Positions 42,088-52,380 are shown, counted from the stretch's first letter. The stretch is DNA of 64,000 nt from Rhodococcus sp. 14-1411-2a (GCF_002259485.1 NZ_NPGA01000022.1:62001-126000), one strand, 5' to 3'. Program-made: numbers and translations. The notes: a model not told the origin generated them from the sequence alone.

Positions 42088-42304
42088 CTTCGACCGTGCA
42101 GGCTTCGTGGCGGCACGCCCCTTCGCACTCGAGGATGCGACACCGGAGCTTTACGCGTCTGGGGCTCTACCAGGGAGACTCTGCTGGGCCACGACCTCTT
42201 CAGTCACCGAAACGCCGAAGAGTCCTCATGAATGGCGGTTGTCGTCGATGTAAGCGGCATACTCGGTCTGATTGTCCCCGACGTTGAGGTGGTTTCGGTA
42301 GGTC

Positions 42305-45300
42305 ATGGCGAGTGTGCACGAGGTTATCGAAGCGTTCCGCGGTGAGCCGTCGAATTCGGAGCGGGGCACCAAGTTCGAGCAGCTGATGGTTCGGTACTTC
42401 GAGCTCGATCCGACGCTGTCGCAGCAGTACGAGCAGGTGTGGCGATGGATCGACTGGCCCGACCGTCAAGGTAAGGCCGACACCGGTATCGACCTGGTCG
42501 CCCGCGAACGCGACACCGGCGACTACACCGCGATCCAGTGCAAGTTCTACGAACCGACCACCACGTTGAGCAAAGGCGATCTCGACTCGTTCTTCACCGC
42601 CTCGGGACAAACATTTCCCACCGACGATGGGGATCGGTCGTTCACCAACCGCGTGATCATCTCCACCACCGACCGCTGGGGGAAGAACGCCGAAGACGCG
42701 ATCAATCACCAGACCATCCCTGTCCAACGGATCGGTCTGGCCGAGATCGCCGAGGCTCCTATCGACTGGGACATCGCATGGCCGCAGGGTGAGCTGACGG
42801 TCGAGTTGAGTGAAGCGGTCCGCAACGAGCCCCGCCCGCACCAGGTCGAGGCAATCGACGCGGTCTTCGCCGGGTTCTCCGCCGGCAACGACCGCGGGAA
42901 ACTGATCATGGCCTGCGGAACGGGAAAGACGTTCACCGCTCTGAAGATCGCCGAACGCACGGCTGCCGAGGCCGGCGGCAGTGCACGCATCCTGTTCGCG
43001 GTCCCTTCCATCTCCTTGCTTTCGCAGACACTGCGAGAGTGGACCGCGCAAACCCAGCTCGACATCCGCGCGTTCGCCGTGTGCTCGGATTCGAAGGTCT
43101 CCCGCTCCGCCGAGGACTACAGCACCGTCGACGTCGCGATCCCGGTGACCACCGACCCCGACAACCTCGCATCGCATATGGCGCACCGGAAGCGCTCCAA
43201 AGGACTGACCGTGGTGTTCACCACCTACCAGTCCCTGCCGACGGTCGCTGCGGCGCAAGGGCTGGGGGTGGATGCGTTCGATTTGGTGATCTGCGACGAA
43301 GCACACCGCACCACCGGCGTCACCGTCGCCGGTGCGGACGAATCGAACTTCGTCCGCGTCCACGACGCCGAGTTCCTGAAAGCGTCACGGCGGCTGTACA
43401 TGACGGCCACGCCCCGAATCTTCGACGACGCAGTCAAGGAGAAGGCCGCCGACCACTCCGCCGAGCTGTCGTCCATGGACGATGTCGACATCTTCGGGCC
43501 GGAGCTGCACCGCTTGTCCTTCGGTGACGCCGTCGAACGGGGGCTGCTCACCGACTACAAGGTCATCGTGCTCACCGTCGACGAGGACCTCGTCGCCGCC
43601 CCTATGCAGAAACAGCTCGCCGGAACCTACTCCGAACTCCAACTCGACGACGCCTCCAAGATCGTCGGCTGCTGGAACGGTCTCGCCAAACGCGCAGGCC
43701 GCTCCCCCGACGGAGACGGGTTCGCTATCGGCGCACCTCCGATGAAGCGGGCCGTCGCGTTCGCCAAAGACATCGCCGCCTCCAAGCAGGTCGCCGAAGT
43801 GTTCCCCGACGTCGTCGACGCCTACCGCGCCCTCCTCGACGAAAACGAGAACGACGGCGAACAGGTCGACGCCACCAACCGAGACCTCGTCGTCTCCGCA
43901 CGCCACGTCGACGGCACATTCAACGCTCTCAAGCGCAACGAGCAACTGTCCTGGCTCAAAGCACCCGTCCCCGAGGGTGAATGCCGCATCCTGTCCAACG
44001 CACGCTGCCTGTCCGAGGGCGTCGACGTCCCGGCCCTCGATGCCGTGTTGTTCCTGCACCCCCGCAACTCCGTCGTCGACGTCGTCCAATCCGTAGGCCG
44101 CGTCATGCGCCTCTCCCCCGGCAAGGACTACGGGTACATCATCCTGCCCGTCGCCGTGCCCGCCGGAGTGTCACCGTCGCAGGCCCTTTCCGACAACCGC
44201 CGCTTCAAGGTGGTGTGGCAGGTCCTCAACGCCTTACGGGCGCATGATGATCGGTTCAACGCGATGGTCAACTCCATCGCCCTCAACGCCACCACCAAGC
44301 AAGCCAAGGCCGGTCAGGGTAATGATCGTCTCCTCGGCGGGCACATCGGCCCGACCACCGACTCCGATGAAACGATCGGCGACGGACACCCCACCCCGGA
44401 CACGGATCCGAAGCCTGACAACGGCGAAGGTGGGAGCGGTGGGGTGGCGTCGCAGATGGCGTTGTTCGCACTCTCGGAGTGGCAGGAGGCAATCTATGCC
44501 CGCATCGTCGACAAGGTCGGCACCCGCGTCTACTGGGAACAGTGGGCCGCCGACGTCGCCGACATCGCTGCCGCCCAGATCGCCCGCATCAACGCTCTCC
44601 TCACCGGTGCCTCCCCGGAGACAGCCGAGCAGTTCGAGAAGTTCCTCACCGGGCTACGTGACAACCTCAACGACTCCATCAGCCGCGACGACGCGATCAG
44701 CATGCTCAGCCAACACCTCATCACCAAACCTGTGTTCGATGCGCTGTTCGCCGGCCACGACTTCGCCGCGCACAACCCGGTCTCGATTGTCATGCAGCAG
44801 ATGCTCGACACTCTCGGCGACGCCAATCTTGAGTCGGAGACCACCGGTCTCGACTCGTTCTACGACTCGGTGCGCATCCGGGCCTCGGAAGTGACCAGCG
44901 CCGAAGGCAAACAGCAGGTCATCGCCGAGTTGTACGAACGGTTCTTCCGTGTCGCGTTCAAGAAGCAGTCCGATGCCCTGGGCATCGTCTACACCCCGGT
45001 CGAGATCGTCGACTTCATCCTCCGCGCCGCAGACCACGTGTCGAAGGAACATTTCGGCAAGGGGCTCACCGACACCGGAGTCCATATCCTCGACCCGTTC
45101 ACCGGCACGGGCACCTTCCTCACCCGACTTCTGCAATCCGGGCTGATACTCCCGGACGACATGGCGCGCAAGTATCGGGAAGAATTGCACGCCAACGAGA
45201 TAATGCTCCTTGCGTACTACATCGCTGCCGTCAATATCGAGACCACCTACCACGCGTTGACGACCCCGAGCGGTGAGGAAGGTCGGTACGAGTCGTTCGA

Positions 45301-47275
45301 GGGGGTCGTCCTCGCCGACACGTTCCAAATCACCGAAGACGGTGACACGATGGACTCGGTCATGTTCCCTCAGAACAACAATCGGATCGTCAAACAGCTC
45401 GGGGTGCCGATCAACGTGGTCGTCGGGAACCCGCCGTACTCGGTGGGTCAGGGCAGCGCCAACGACAATAACGCCAACATGACATACCCCACCCTCGACG
45501 CCCGCATCGCCGCGACGTATGCCGCGCGGTCGACAGGAACGAACAAGAACAGCCTCTACGACTCTTACTATCGCGCTTTTCGGTGGGCCACCGACCGCGT
45601 CGGCGACACCGGAATCGTCGCGTTCGTCTCCAACGGCGGTTGGATCGACTCAAACAGCGGCGATGGTGTCCGTTTGAGCTTTGCAGACGAATTTGCGCAC
45701 CTCTGGATCTATAACTTGCGCGGCAACATGAGAAAGCCCAATTGGAAAGAGGAAGGCGGACAAATTTTCGGCGCAGGTTCGCAGGCCACCATCGCGGTGT
45801 TCGTCGGCGTTAAAGACCCCGCCCACACCGGGCCGGTGCTAATCCATTACCGCGATATCGGCGACTACCTCGACCGCAACGCGAAACTCCGCCTTATCGA
45901 CAACAGCACCCTAGACACCACCGACTGGCGCACCATCGAACCAAACACGGACGGCGACTGGATCAGCCAACGCGACACCACCTTCGGCACCTGGCCGGCC
46001 ATCGGCGATCGACATCAGTCACCGGGTACCCGTGTTTTCGCGCGGTATTCGGCCGGCCTTCAAACCAATCGCGATGCGTGGGTGTATGACTACTCGCGCG
46101 CCGACCTCGAGCAGAACGTCCGTCGGCTGATCGTCAACTACAACGCGCAGCTCGCGCCGTTTGCAGCGTTCTGCGCCAGTCATAGCATCACGAGACCACG
46201 CGAAGCGGACGTCACAACGTTCCTCGGTTCTACCCCCACTGCAGCGGCGGGTGATCACATCAAATGGTCACGCAGCTTACGCACCCATCTGGCCCGCGGC
46301 CGCACAATCAAGCTGAGCGAGCACGGCTTCCGCGCATCGAGCTACAGGCCGTTCAACCGGCAGAACACCTACTTCGATCAATATCTGAACCACGAGCGGT
46401 CGCAGCTCCCGTCGATGTTCCCGACACCCCACCACGACAACTACGGCTTCTATGCAATTGGGGTGGGAGCAACGGCAGACTTCTCACTTTTGGCGACAAG
46501 CGGGATTCCTGACGTTCAGTTGCTAGGCGCAGGACAGAATGGTCAATATTTTCCTCGTTTTACCTTCGAAAAGGTCCATGCTGCCGACGCAGGTGGGTTC
46601 GACTTCAGCTCGACAGCTTCCGATTCCGGTGCCGACGAGTGGGGATATCGACGAATAGACAACATCACCGGCGAAATCCTGTCGGTGTACCAGGCTGCGC
46701 TCGGCAAACCCGTTACGAAGGATCAGATCTTTTGGTCGGTGTACGGGCAACTGCACGTCCCGGCCTACCGGGAGAGCTACGCGTCGGATCTGAAGAAGAT
46801 GCTCCCCCACATCCCTACCCCGGGCTCGCTGGAGCGGTTCACGCAGCTCGCCGCCGCCGGCGAGGAGCTCGGTGCGCTCCACATGGGGTACGAGGGCGTC
46901 GAGCCGTACCCGCTCGAGGTGTCACTCAAGTCTGGCGTTAATGGGAGCGATCGCGAGACGTGGCGGGTTCAGAGGATGAAGTGGCGCAGCAAAGACGACC
47001 ACTCCGCGATCGTCTACAACTCGAAGGTCACCATCACCGGAATTCCACCCGAAGCCGAGGAGTACATGCTCGGGTCGAGGTCAGCACTGGCATGGATCAT
47101 CGACCGCTACCAGGTCAAGACCGATAAACCATCGGGCATTATGAACGATCCGAATCTGTGGTGCGACGAACACGACAACCCTACTTACATAGTTGAACTG
47201 ATCAAGAAAGTCACCACCGTCGCCGTCGAAACGATGCGCATCATTCGTGAACTCGACATCGAGAAGGCTGCCTGA
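42305..47275 (+). CDS. single-chain type ISP-like restriction-modification enzyme (nuclease-helicase-methyltransferase)
   Basis: A 1656-residue protein, close in size to LlaGI/LlaBIII. Order: Mrr-like nuclease with D63 and Q78-x-K80 (GIDLVARERDTG, AIQCK); SF2 helicase with Walker A ACGTGKT (203-209), DEAH (331-334), LYMTATPRIFDD and the C-terminal QSVGRVMRLSPG; a coupler; a gamma-type N6-adenine methyltransferase with DPFTGTGTFLT (about 930) and NPPYS (about 1042-1046); and a C-terminal target-recognition domain. All catalytic motifs are present. Such enzymes methylate one strand and translocate to cut unmodified DNA. Target sequence unknown. The stop overlaps the GIY-YIG start (TGATG). Confidence 0.93.
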   Translation: MASVHEVIEAFRGEPSNSERGTKFEQLMVRYFELDPTLSQQYEQVWRWIDWPDRQGKADTGIDLVARERDTGDYTAIQCKFYEPTTTLSKGDLDSFFTASGQTFPTDDGDRSFTNRVIISTTDRWGKNAEDAINHQTIPVQRIGLAEIAEAPIDWDIAWPQGELTVELSEAVRNEPRPHQVEAIDAVFAGFSAGNDRGKLIMACGTGKTFTALKIAERTAAEAGGSARILFAVPSISLLSQTLREWTAQTQLDIRAFAVCSDSKVSRSAEDYSTVDVAIPVTTDPDNLASHMAHRKRSKGLTVVFTTYQSLPTVAAAQGLGVDAFDLVICDEAHRTTGVTVAGADESNFVRVHDAEFLKASRRLYMTATPRIFDDAVKEKAADHSAELSSMDDVDIFGPELHRLSFGDAVERGLLTDYKVIVLTVDEDLVAAPMQKQLAGTYSELQLDDASKIVGCWNGLAKRAGRSPDGDGFAIGAPPMKRAVAFAKDIAASKQVAEVFPDVVDAYRALLDENENDGEQVDATNRDLVVSARHVDGTFNALKRNEQLSWLKAPVPEGECRILSNARCLSEGVDVPALDAVLFLHPRNSVVDVVQSVGRVMRLSPGKDYGYIILPVAVPAGVSPSQALSDNRRFKVVWQVLNALRAHDDRFNAMVNSIALNATTKQAKAGQGNDRLLGGHIGPTTDSDETIGDGHPTPDTDPKPDNGEGGSGGVASQMALFALSEWQEAIYARIVDKVGTRVYWEQWAADVADIAAAQIARINALLTGASPETAEQFEKFLTGLRDNLNDSISRDDAISMLSQHLITKPVFDALFAGHDFAAHNPVSIVMQQMLDTLGDANLESETTGLDSFYDSVRIRASEVTSAEGKQQVIAELYERFFRVAFKKQSDALGIVYTPVEIVDFILRAADHVSKEHFGKGLTDTGVHILDPFTGTGTFLTRLLQSGLILPDDMARKYREELHANEIMLLAYYIAAVNIETTYHALTTPSGEEGRYESFEGVVLADTFQITEDGDTMDSVMFPQNNNRIVKQLGVPINVVVGNPPYSVGQGSANDNNANMTYPTLDARIAATYAARSTGTNKNSLYDSYYRAFRWATDRVGDTGIVAFVSNGGWIDSNSGDGVRLSFADEFAHLWIYNLRGNMRKPNWKEEGGQIFGAGSQATIAVFVGVKDPAHTGPVLIHYRDIGDYLDRNAKLRLIDNSTLDTTDWRTIEPNTDGDWISQRDTTFGTWPAIGDRHQSPGTRVFARYSAGLQTNRDAWVYDYSRADLEQNVRRLIVNYNAQLAPFAAFCASHSITRPREADVTTFLGSTPTAAAGDHIKWSRSLRTHLARGRTIKLSEHGFRASSYRPFNRQNTYFDQYLNHERSQLPSMFPTPHHDNYGFYAIGVGATADFSLLATSGIPDVQLLGAGQNGQYFPRFTFEKVHAADAGGFDFSSTASDSGADEWGYRRIDNITGEILSVYQAALGKPVTKDQIFWSVYGQLHVPAYRESYASDLKKMLPHIPTPGSLERFTQLAAAGEELGALHMGYEGVEPYPLEVSLKSGVNGSDRETWRVQRMKWRSKDDHSAIVYNSKVTITGIPPEAEEYMLGSRSALAWIIDRYQVKTDKPSGIMNDPNLWCDEHDNPTYIVELIKKVTTVAVETMRIIRELDIEKAA

Positions 47276-48206
47276 TGGTCCGGGCTCAGACCATCCAGAT
47301 CTATCTACCCGGTGGGGATCCCGTCGGCATTCGGGTCGCGAGCCTGACCACCAGGACGGTCCGCGTCTTCGACATCCCACGATCGCTGCTGAGCGAATTT
47401 GCGAAGCTACCGGCATCGACGCAGGTCGGGGTGTACTACCTGTTCGGAGGTAGTGACGACGAACGGACCGCATACATCGGCCAGACAGGGAACGTCGGCA
47501 AACGCCTAGGTGAGCACGGCGATAAAACTGGACCCGCGCGATGGTTGCAGTGTCGTTGACCAACGAATGGACATCCACGCACGTCTCCTACCTGGAGTGG
47601 CTGTCGATCCGAACCGCCCAACGCGCAGATCGGTACACGCTGACCAACGGCAACGATGCGAGCAACCCGTTCACACCAGCACCGCTCGAGGCAGACTGCC
47701 ACGAATTTTTGGACACGATTTCCGTCCTGCTGACCACCCTCGGTGCACCGATCCTCGATTCGATCCGTCCAACGGAGGGTGAATCCAGACCAGGTGACGA
47801 ATCACCAAACGAGGGTCTCTTCTTCCGTGAGTCCGGATGCGACGCGCAGGGGTATCTGACTCCCGAAGGTATTGTCGTGCAACGCGGTTCCCGTGGGCGA
47901 CCGGACCTGCGTGGTGCAGCTACCGAGCGTGTCAGAGCTACCCGCGAATCGCTCATTACCAGCGGCCGCGCGGCGATCGAAGATGGCGCTTTCGTATTTC
48001 GCGACGACGAGCTCTTCGACAGTCCATCCGCTGCCGGCGCAGTACTCGTCGGTGGAAGCAACAACGGACGTATCAGCTGGAAGAACGACACCGGCGAAGA
48101 TCTGAACGTACTTGAGGCCCGTGATCTAGCCCGCGCTCAGGCGCAGCGCGAGGCGGCACCGGCGAGTGATTCCGTCGAGGTCGGAGCGGGAGTGCCAACC
48201 GCGTAG
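47275..48206 (+). pseudogene. GIY-YIG nuclease family protein, frameshifted
   Basis: The frame from ATG 47275 gives VGVYYLFGGS, then AYIGQTGNVGKRLGEHGDKT, the GIY-YIG nuclease core, and stops at 47559. The continuation WTRAMVAVSLTNEWTSTHVS then YLEWLSIRTAQRADRYTL, as expected for this family, lies in another frame (open to 48206). The two frames join if one base is missing near GATAAAACTGG at 47521-47531. The C-terminal part includes a DUF4357-like domain (LTPEGIVVQRGSRGR). It overlaps the restriction-modification gene and may be an accessory. Either a real mutation or a sequence error in the A-run is possible. Confidence 0.75.
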
Positions 48207-48220
48207 CTGTCCCCTCAGCT

Positions 48221-48360
48221 CTAGGATTGCGCAAAATGGCGGTACAGGGTTCGCCGACTCACTCCGAGGATTTCAGCTATGTCGCCGATAGTGCTGCCCT
48301 GGTTGCGCATTCGGGTGGCTTCACGTTTCTTGGCAGTCGACAGTGCGGGTGGCCGAAGTG
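48221..48360 (-). pseudogene. resolvase C-terminal (helix-turn-helix) remnant
   Basis: The minus strand encodes AKKREATRMRNQGSTIGDIA then EILGVSRRTLYRHF, the HTH_7 domain of a Hin/resolvase-type serine recombinase, without the catalytic domain. It immediately follows the intact recombinase gene (stop 48368), suggesting an older, replaced recombinase. Confidence 0.7.
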
Positions 48361-48367
48361 GACTGCA

Positions 48368-48967
48368 CTACTCACCTCTCGCGACTGCTAGAGCGTCTCG
48401 TTCTTCCCTGGCGAGGGTGAGGTTGCTGTAGAGCGCGGATCGTTTCAATCCGGTGTTCTTGCAGAGTGTTTCGATCTTGAACTGACGAGTTTCGTACACC
48501 TGAAGCAGATAGGCCCGCTCTTCCTGGGTAAGCGTATGGGGCCGTCCTTTCATCTTGCCGGCGGCTGCGGCCGCGGCGATGGCGTCGCGCGTGCGGGCTC
48601 GGATCAGGTCGGACTCGAATTCGGCCATCAGACCGAGCATGCCGATGAACATTTTGCCCATGGGATCCGCTGGGTCGTAAACCTTGCCGTCGATCAATAG
48701 TGCTACTCCCCTAGCGGCGAGGCGGTTCACGGTTTCGTGGAGGTCTCCGGCTGATCGGGAGAGTCGGTCGAGTTTGGTGACGCAGAATTCGTCGCCTTCG
48801 CGGCTGGCGTTGATGGCGTTTTCGAGTCCGGGACGTTTTGCCTGACGGCCGCTGACTGCATGGTCGATATAGACCCGGTCGCGTTCGACACCGATCTTGG
48901 CGAGCAGTCCAATTTGGACGGAGGTGTCCTGTCTGGCGGTGCTGCACCGCGCGTACCCGATTTTCAT
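48368..48967 (-). CDS. serine recombinase (resolvase/invertase family)
   Basis: A 199-residue recombinase with catalytic Ser9 in YARCSTARQD, then DHAVSGRQAKRPGLENAINA, FCVTKLDRLSRSAGDLHETV, the dimer helix MLGLMAEFESDLIRARTRDA, and GKMKGRPHTLTQEE linking to a C-terminal helix-turn-helix (IETLCKNTGLKRSALYSNLT). All catalytic residues expected for the family are present. It could be the resolvase of the second tni-ended segment or a plasmid dimer resolvase. The crossover site is likely in the 240 bp upstream (48968-49211). Confidence 0.9.
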   Translation of the reverse strand: MKIGYARCSTARQDTSVQIGLLAKIGVERDRVYIDHAVSGRQAKRPGLENAINASREGDEFCVTKLDRLSRSAGDLHETVNRLAARGVALLIDGKVYDPADPMGKMFIGMLGLMAEFESDLIRARTRDAIAAAAAAGKMKGRPHTLTQEERAYLLQVYETRQFKIETLCKNTGLKRSALYSNLTLAREERDALAVARGE

Positions 48968-49090
48968 ACCCCTCCGGCCTGCTGGACTCGATCTGTCCGG
49001 TAGAGACTACGGGAAGCTGGACCAATCGAGTGGACACTTCCAGCGGACGGTTTGGCCGAGAGAACGTCGCGGTCAATCACTCTCAGTGGC

Positions 49091-49156
49091 CCGTTCGCAT
49101 TCGTCCGGTATGACGATGGTCAAAATGCACACCCGAACCCGCAGGGAGCGACTCAG
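49091..49156 (+). repeat. direct repeat R1 of the defence island
   Basis: Contains the core ATGGTCAAAATGCACACCCG and then GCAGGGAGCGACTCAG, preceded by CATTCGTCCGGTATGACG. Copies R2 (50165) and R3 (52381) follow after one gene each. Confidence 0.7.
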
Positions 49157-49211
49157 AGCGCACAGATGAATCGGCCGATGTCGGATGCAGCGATAGCAGC
49201 CCACTGGCAGC

Positions 49212-50126
49212 ATGAGCTCCATGTCTGTGACCGAAGGCAACGGGCCCGTTGATCGCTCCACGTCTCTAATTGAACGGATCGAGGCGGTGGAAGAGTTCGC
49301 TGAGGTCACAGGTCGTTTGCTGGTTGTGGGTGACATGAAGTGGGCTGACATGGAGGCAGACTTTCGTCTGCTCGCCATCAACAATGCGCTTCGTCGCCAG
49401 CAAGAGACGATGCAAGCTGCTGTTCTGCTTGCCCGGCAGGATTTGGGTCACTTAGCGGTGGCCTTCGTTCGCGCCTCGCTTGAGGACGTAATGTACCTGG
49501 AGTTCTTCTTGTCGCTCGACTTAGACGACTCGCAGAAGCTGTTCACGTTGCTCGGCATCTGGGATTCTCTGCGGTCACTTATCGCGCAGCGCAACTACAT
49601 CGGCGATGAGGAGATGGCACAACTTTGGTACCCCAAGGCGTTCCTCGACTCAAGGATCGCCGACAAGGAGAAGATCAAGACCGAGTTGAAAGCTCTGCAG
49701 AAACAGTACAAATGGAGCGGAGGAATGTTGCCCTCTGGCGACTGGATCGCAGATCGGGCTGGCAAGCAGGGGCTGTACGACTACCTGCATGCGGCCACCA
49801 GCCGCGCGCTCCACTTCTCGGCCGGAGAGATCTTGCGCCGGGGTTGGGGGCAACCCTCTGGAAAGCTGTCCACGGACAAAGCTGAGTTCAGGGATCACCT
49901 CGCGCACTTTGCTCTCGATCAACTTTGGCGGCTTCATCTAGAGACATGGCAAGCAAGCGAGCCGCTGCTCGAGGCGTCGGGGATCAGCAGCGACGAAGAG
50001 CTAACCTTCGACGTGATCAAGCCGGCCCTCGACCGTCTTGGAGCAGCCGGCAAAGTTCCACTAGTCCACGCGCGCGAGTGGAACCTGACTCCAGACGGAC
50101 CGCTTGATCTTGAAGGACGAGGTTGA
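49212..50126 (+). CDS. DUF5677-like helical protein
   Basis: A 304-residue all-helical protein resembling DUF5677-type proteins: LLVVGDMKWADMEADFRLLA, MQAAVLLARQDLGHLAVAFV, RASLEDVMYLEFFLSLDLDD and the typical YDYLHAATSRALHFSAGEIL (HxxxS motif late in the domain). Proteins of this kind are frequent in defence islands; the function is not known. It lies between direct repeats R1 and R2. ATG 49212 or the second ATG at 49221 may be the start. Confidence 0.6.
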   Translation: MSSMSVTEGNGPVDRSTSLIERIEAVEEFAEVTGRLLVVGDMKWADMEADFRLLAINNALRRQQETMQAAVLLARQDLGHLAVAFVRASLEDVMYLEFFLSLDLDDSQKLFTLLGIWDSLRSLIAQRNYIGDEEMAQLWYPKAFLDSRIADKEKIKTELKALQKQYKWSGGMLPSGDWIADRAGKQGLYDYLHAATSRALHFSAGEILRRGWGQPSGKLSTDKAEFRDHLAHFALDQLWRLHLETWQASEPLLEASGISSDEELTFDVIKPALDRLGAAGKVPLVHAREWNLTPDGPLDLEGRG

Positions 50127-50164
50127 ACTCCATCTGTCTCGACCGCGATCGGCCAGCCCACTTG

Positions 50165-50230
50165 CCGCGAACATTCATCCAATATCACCATGGTCAAAAC
50201 GCATACCTACACGCGCAGGTGGCCGCTGAG
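50165..50230 (+). repeat. direct repeat R2 of the defence island
   Basis: Core ATGGTCAAAACGCATACCTA and then CGCGCAGGTGGCCGCTGAG, preceded by CATTCATCCAATATCACC. It separates the DUF5677-like gene from the OLD-family gene. Confidence 0.7.
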
Positions 50231-50366
50231 ACCTATACGTTGGAAATTTGTCATGATGCGGACCGCCGGGCGTGGGGGTTTTAGCGAGAGTCGAACCCGA
50301 ATGTCGGCCCCACCCGATAACGTCACCACCACATCCACGTCATATTTCTGATTGATCGGGGGACTC

Positions 50367-52292
50367 GTGAAGCTCACATCGGCACAGTTGCGCAGGTACC
50401 GAAGCATCGAAGACGCAGGGGTGCTTGACGTCGAGGGTGATGTGACGTGCCTGGTCGGCAAAAACGAGTCCGGAAAAACGGCAGTTCTTCAAGCGATGTA
50501 CAAATCGCATCCCATCAGCGCAGCCCCGTTCGATGAAGGCTTGGACTTCCCTAGCCGCTTGACCCGCGAACGTCGAAGGACCGAGGACGCGATCCCGGTG
50601 TCTGTGCTTACGTACTCACTAGATGCCGATGATGTCGCCGCCGTTGAGGAAGCGTTCGGGGTGGGCGTCCTCACCGGCAAGACAATCACAGTTACCACTG
50701 GATACCGATACAGCGGCAGCACGTGGGCGGTCTCGCACAAGGAGAGCGCCGCCGTCGACCACCTGCGCACAGGCCTAGAGCTGCCGCCGACCACCCAGAC
50801 CAAAGTGGACAGTGCCACCGGCATCAAAGAGCTAGTTGCAGCACTGGAAGAGATGGAGGCACCCACAGCTGCAGTCACAGAAGTTGTAACGACAATACAG
50901 TCGTGGCGCAAACGACGACTGGTTCTCGCGATCATCGACGTTTTGGAAGGTCGTCGACCTAAGTTCGTCTACTTCGGCGACTACGATTCGATGCCAGGCA
51001 AAGTTGCGATCCCCGACCTAATGCGGAAACGTGACGACCAAACACTCTCCCGCGGAGAGCAAGCTGTTCTCGCGCTGCTGGACATGGCCAGCGTCGGTCT
51101 CGAAGAATTTCAAGACCCCGAATCACACGAACACCTGATCCGCGACTTGGAGAACGCCTCTAACAGCATCAGCAGCGAAGTGTTCGAATATTGGACCCAG
51201 AATACCGAACTCGCAGTCCGACTAGAAATCATCGGACGCGCAGAGTCCGGGGCCATGGCCCCGTTCAACGAGCCGCCACTCCTCCAAATCCGCGTCGTGA
51301 ACAAGCGCCACGATGTCAGCGTGCCGTTTGACGAACGTTCACGCGGATTCGTCTGGTTCTTCTCGTTCTTGGCCTACTTCACCCACCTTGAGGAGAACTC
51401 AAGACAACCCCTGATACTTCTCCTCGACGAACCGGGCCTTAATCTCCACGCGACCGCCCAGGCCGACTTGCTCCGATTCATCGACGAGCGGCTCGCTCCC
51501 TCTCATCAAGTGCTGTTCTCCACGCACTCACCGTTCATGGTTGACGCGCATAAATTTGGCCGGGTTCGGACGGTCACTGACGACCGACAACGTGGCACGC
51601 TGGTGTCTTCGAACATCCTGCACGCGGACGCCGAGACAGCCTTTCCGTTGCATGCGGCTCTCGGCATCGAACTGAGCCAGACACTTTTCGTGGGACCTAA
51701 CGTGCTGCTAGTAGAGGGCCCCGGCGACGTGCTCTACCTAGAAGTGCTGTCTCAGACCCTCAAAGCCGCCGGCAGGGTAGGACTGGATGACAGGCTCGTC
51801 GTTACGCCTGCAGGAGGCATTGCCAAGTTGCCCGCCTTCGTCACTCTGCTCGGTGCCAACAAGCTCAATACCATCGTGCTGGTCGATTCATCGAGCACCG
51901 ACGTAGCCCCAATAGCTCGGCTAAAAGAGGCAGGCAGGCTAGGAACGGGTGGTCTTGTGCGGATCGGTGACACCGTCGGAGAGCCCGACGCCGACATAGA
52001 AGATCTATTTGAGCCGGGTTTCTACATCGACCTCATCAACGACGCCTACCAAGGACAGCTGAGTGCCGCGAAACTGATGGTCAAAGACCTGCCGGACGAC
52101 AAGCGCCTTGTGCGCCGTGTGGAACGCGCTTTCGCCGACAGGGCGATCAACAAAGGTCGACTTAACCACTACTCGCCGGCCGCGGTTCTCAATAGAAGTC
52201 AAGCCAAATACGTCCCAAAATTAAGCGAAAAGACCCTTACCCGCTTCGAAGAGCTCTTTGCGGCGATCAACGCTCACGTCAAGACGGACTGA
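50367..52292 (+). CDS. OLD-family ATPase-TOPRIM nuclease
   Basis: A 641-residue protein starting at GTG 50367 (GGGGGA upstream). N-terminal ABC-type ATPase with Walker A VGKNESGKT (30-38), a long coiled-coil insertion, LSRGEQAVLALLDM (signature-like), and Walker B ILLLDEPGLNLHATAQADLL (about 350-370) with the His-switch STHSPFM. The C-terminal TOPRIM domain carries VLLVEGPGDVLYLEVL and VDSSSTD acidic motifs. OLD nucleases act in phage defence, alone or with a UvrD-like partner (Gabija); no UvrD-like gene is seen here. It lies between direct repeats R2 and R3. Confidence 0.9.
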   Translation: MKLTSAQLRRYRSIEDAGVLDVEGDVTCLVGKNESGKTAVLQAMYKSHPISAAPFDEGLDFPSRLTRERRRTEDAIPVSVLTYSLDADDVAAVEEAFGVGVLTGKTITVTTGYRYSGSTWAVSHKESAAVDHLRTGLELPPTTQTKVDSATGIKELVAALEEMEAPTAAVTEVVTTIQSWRKRRLVLAIIDVLEGRRPKFVYFGDYDSMPGKVAIPDLMRKRDDQTLSRGEQAVLALLDMASVGLEEFQDPESHEHLIRDLENASNSISSEVFEYWTQNTELAVRLEIIGRAESGAMAPFNEPPLLQIRVVNKRHDVSVPFDERSRGFVWFFSFLAYFTHLEENSRQPLILLLDEPGLNLHATAQADLLRFIDERLAPSHQVLFSTHSPFMVDAHKFGRVRTVTDDRQRGTLVSSNILHADAETAFPLHAALGIELSQTLFVGPNVLLVEGPGDVLYLEVLSQTLKAAGRVGLDDRLVVTPAGGIAKLPAFVTLLGANKLNTIVLVDSSSTDVAPIARLKEAGRLGTGGLVRIGDTVGEPDADIEDLFEPGFYIDLINDAYQGQLSAAKLMVKDLPDDKRLVRRVERAFADRAINKGRLNHYSPAAVLNRSQAKYVPKLSEKTLTRFEELFAAINAHVKTD

Positions 52293-52380
52293 GCAACGAG
52301 TTTGCGCAGCAGCACAGGCGCGCCCGGCCGTTATCCATCAGCTCTGTGAGGTCATCGGCGTCCACGCGCACACCGCCCGT

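Noticed and set aside
50367..52292. Complete Gabija system
   Set aside because: The OLD-family gene is present but no UvrD-like helicase gene is adjacent; DUF5677-like and DUF2510-like genes flank it instead.
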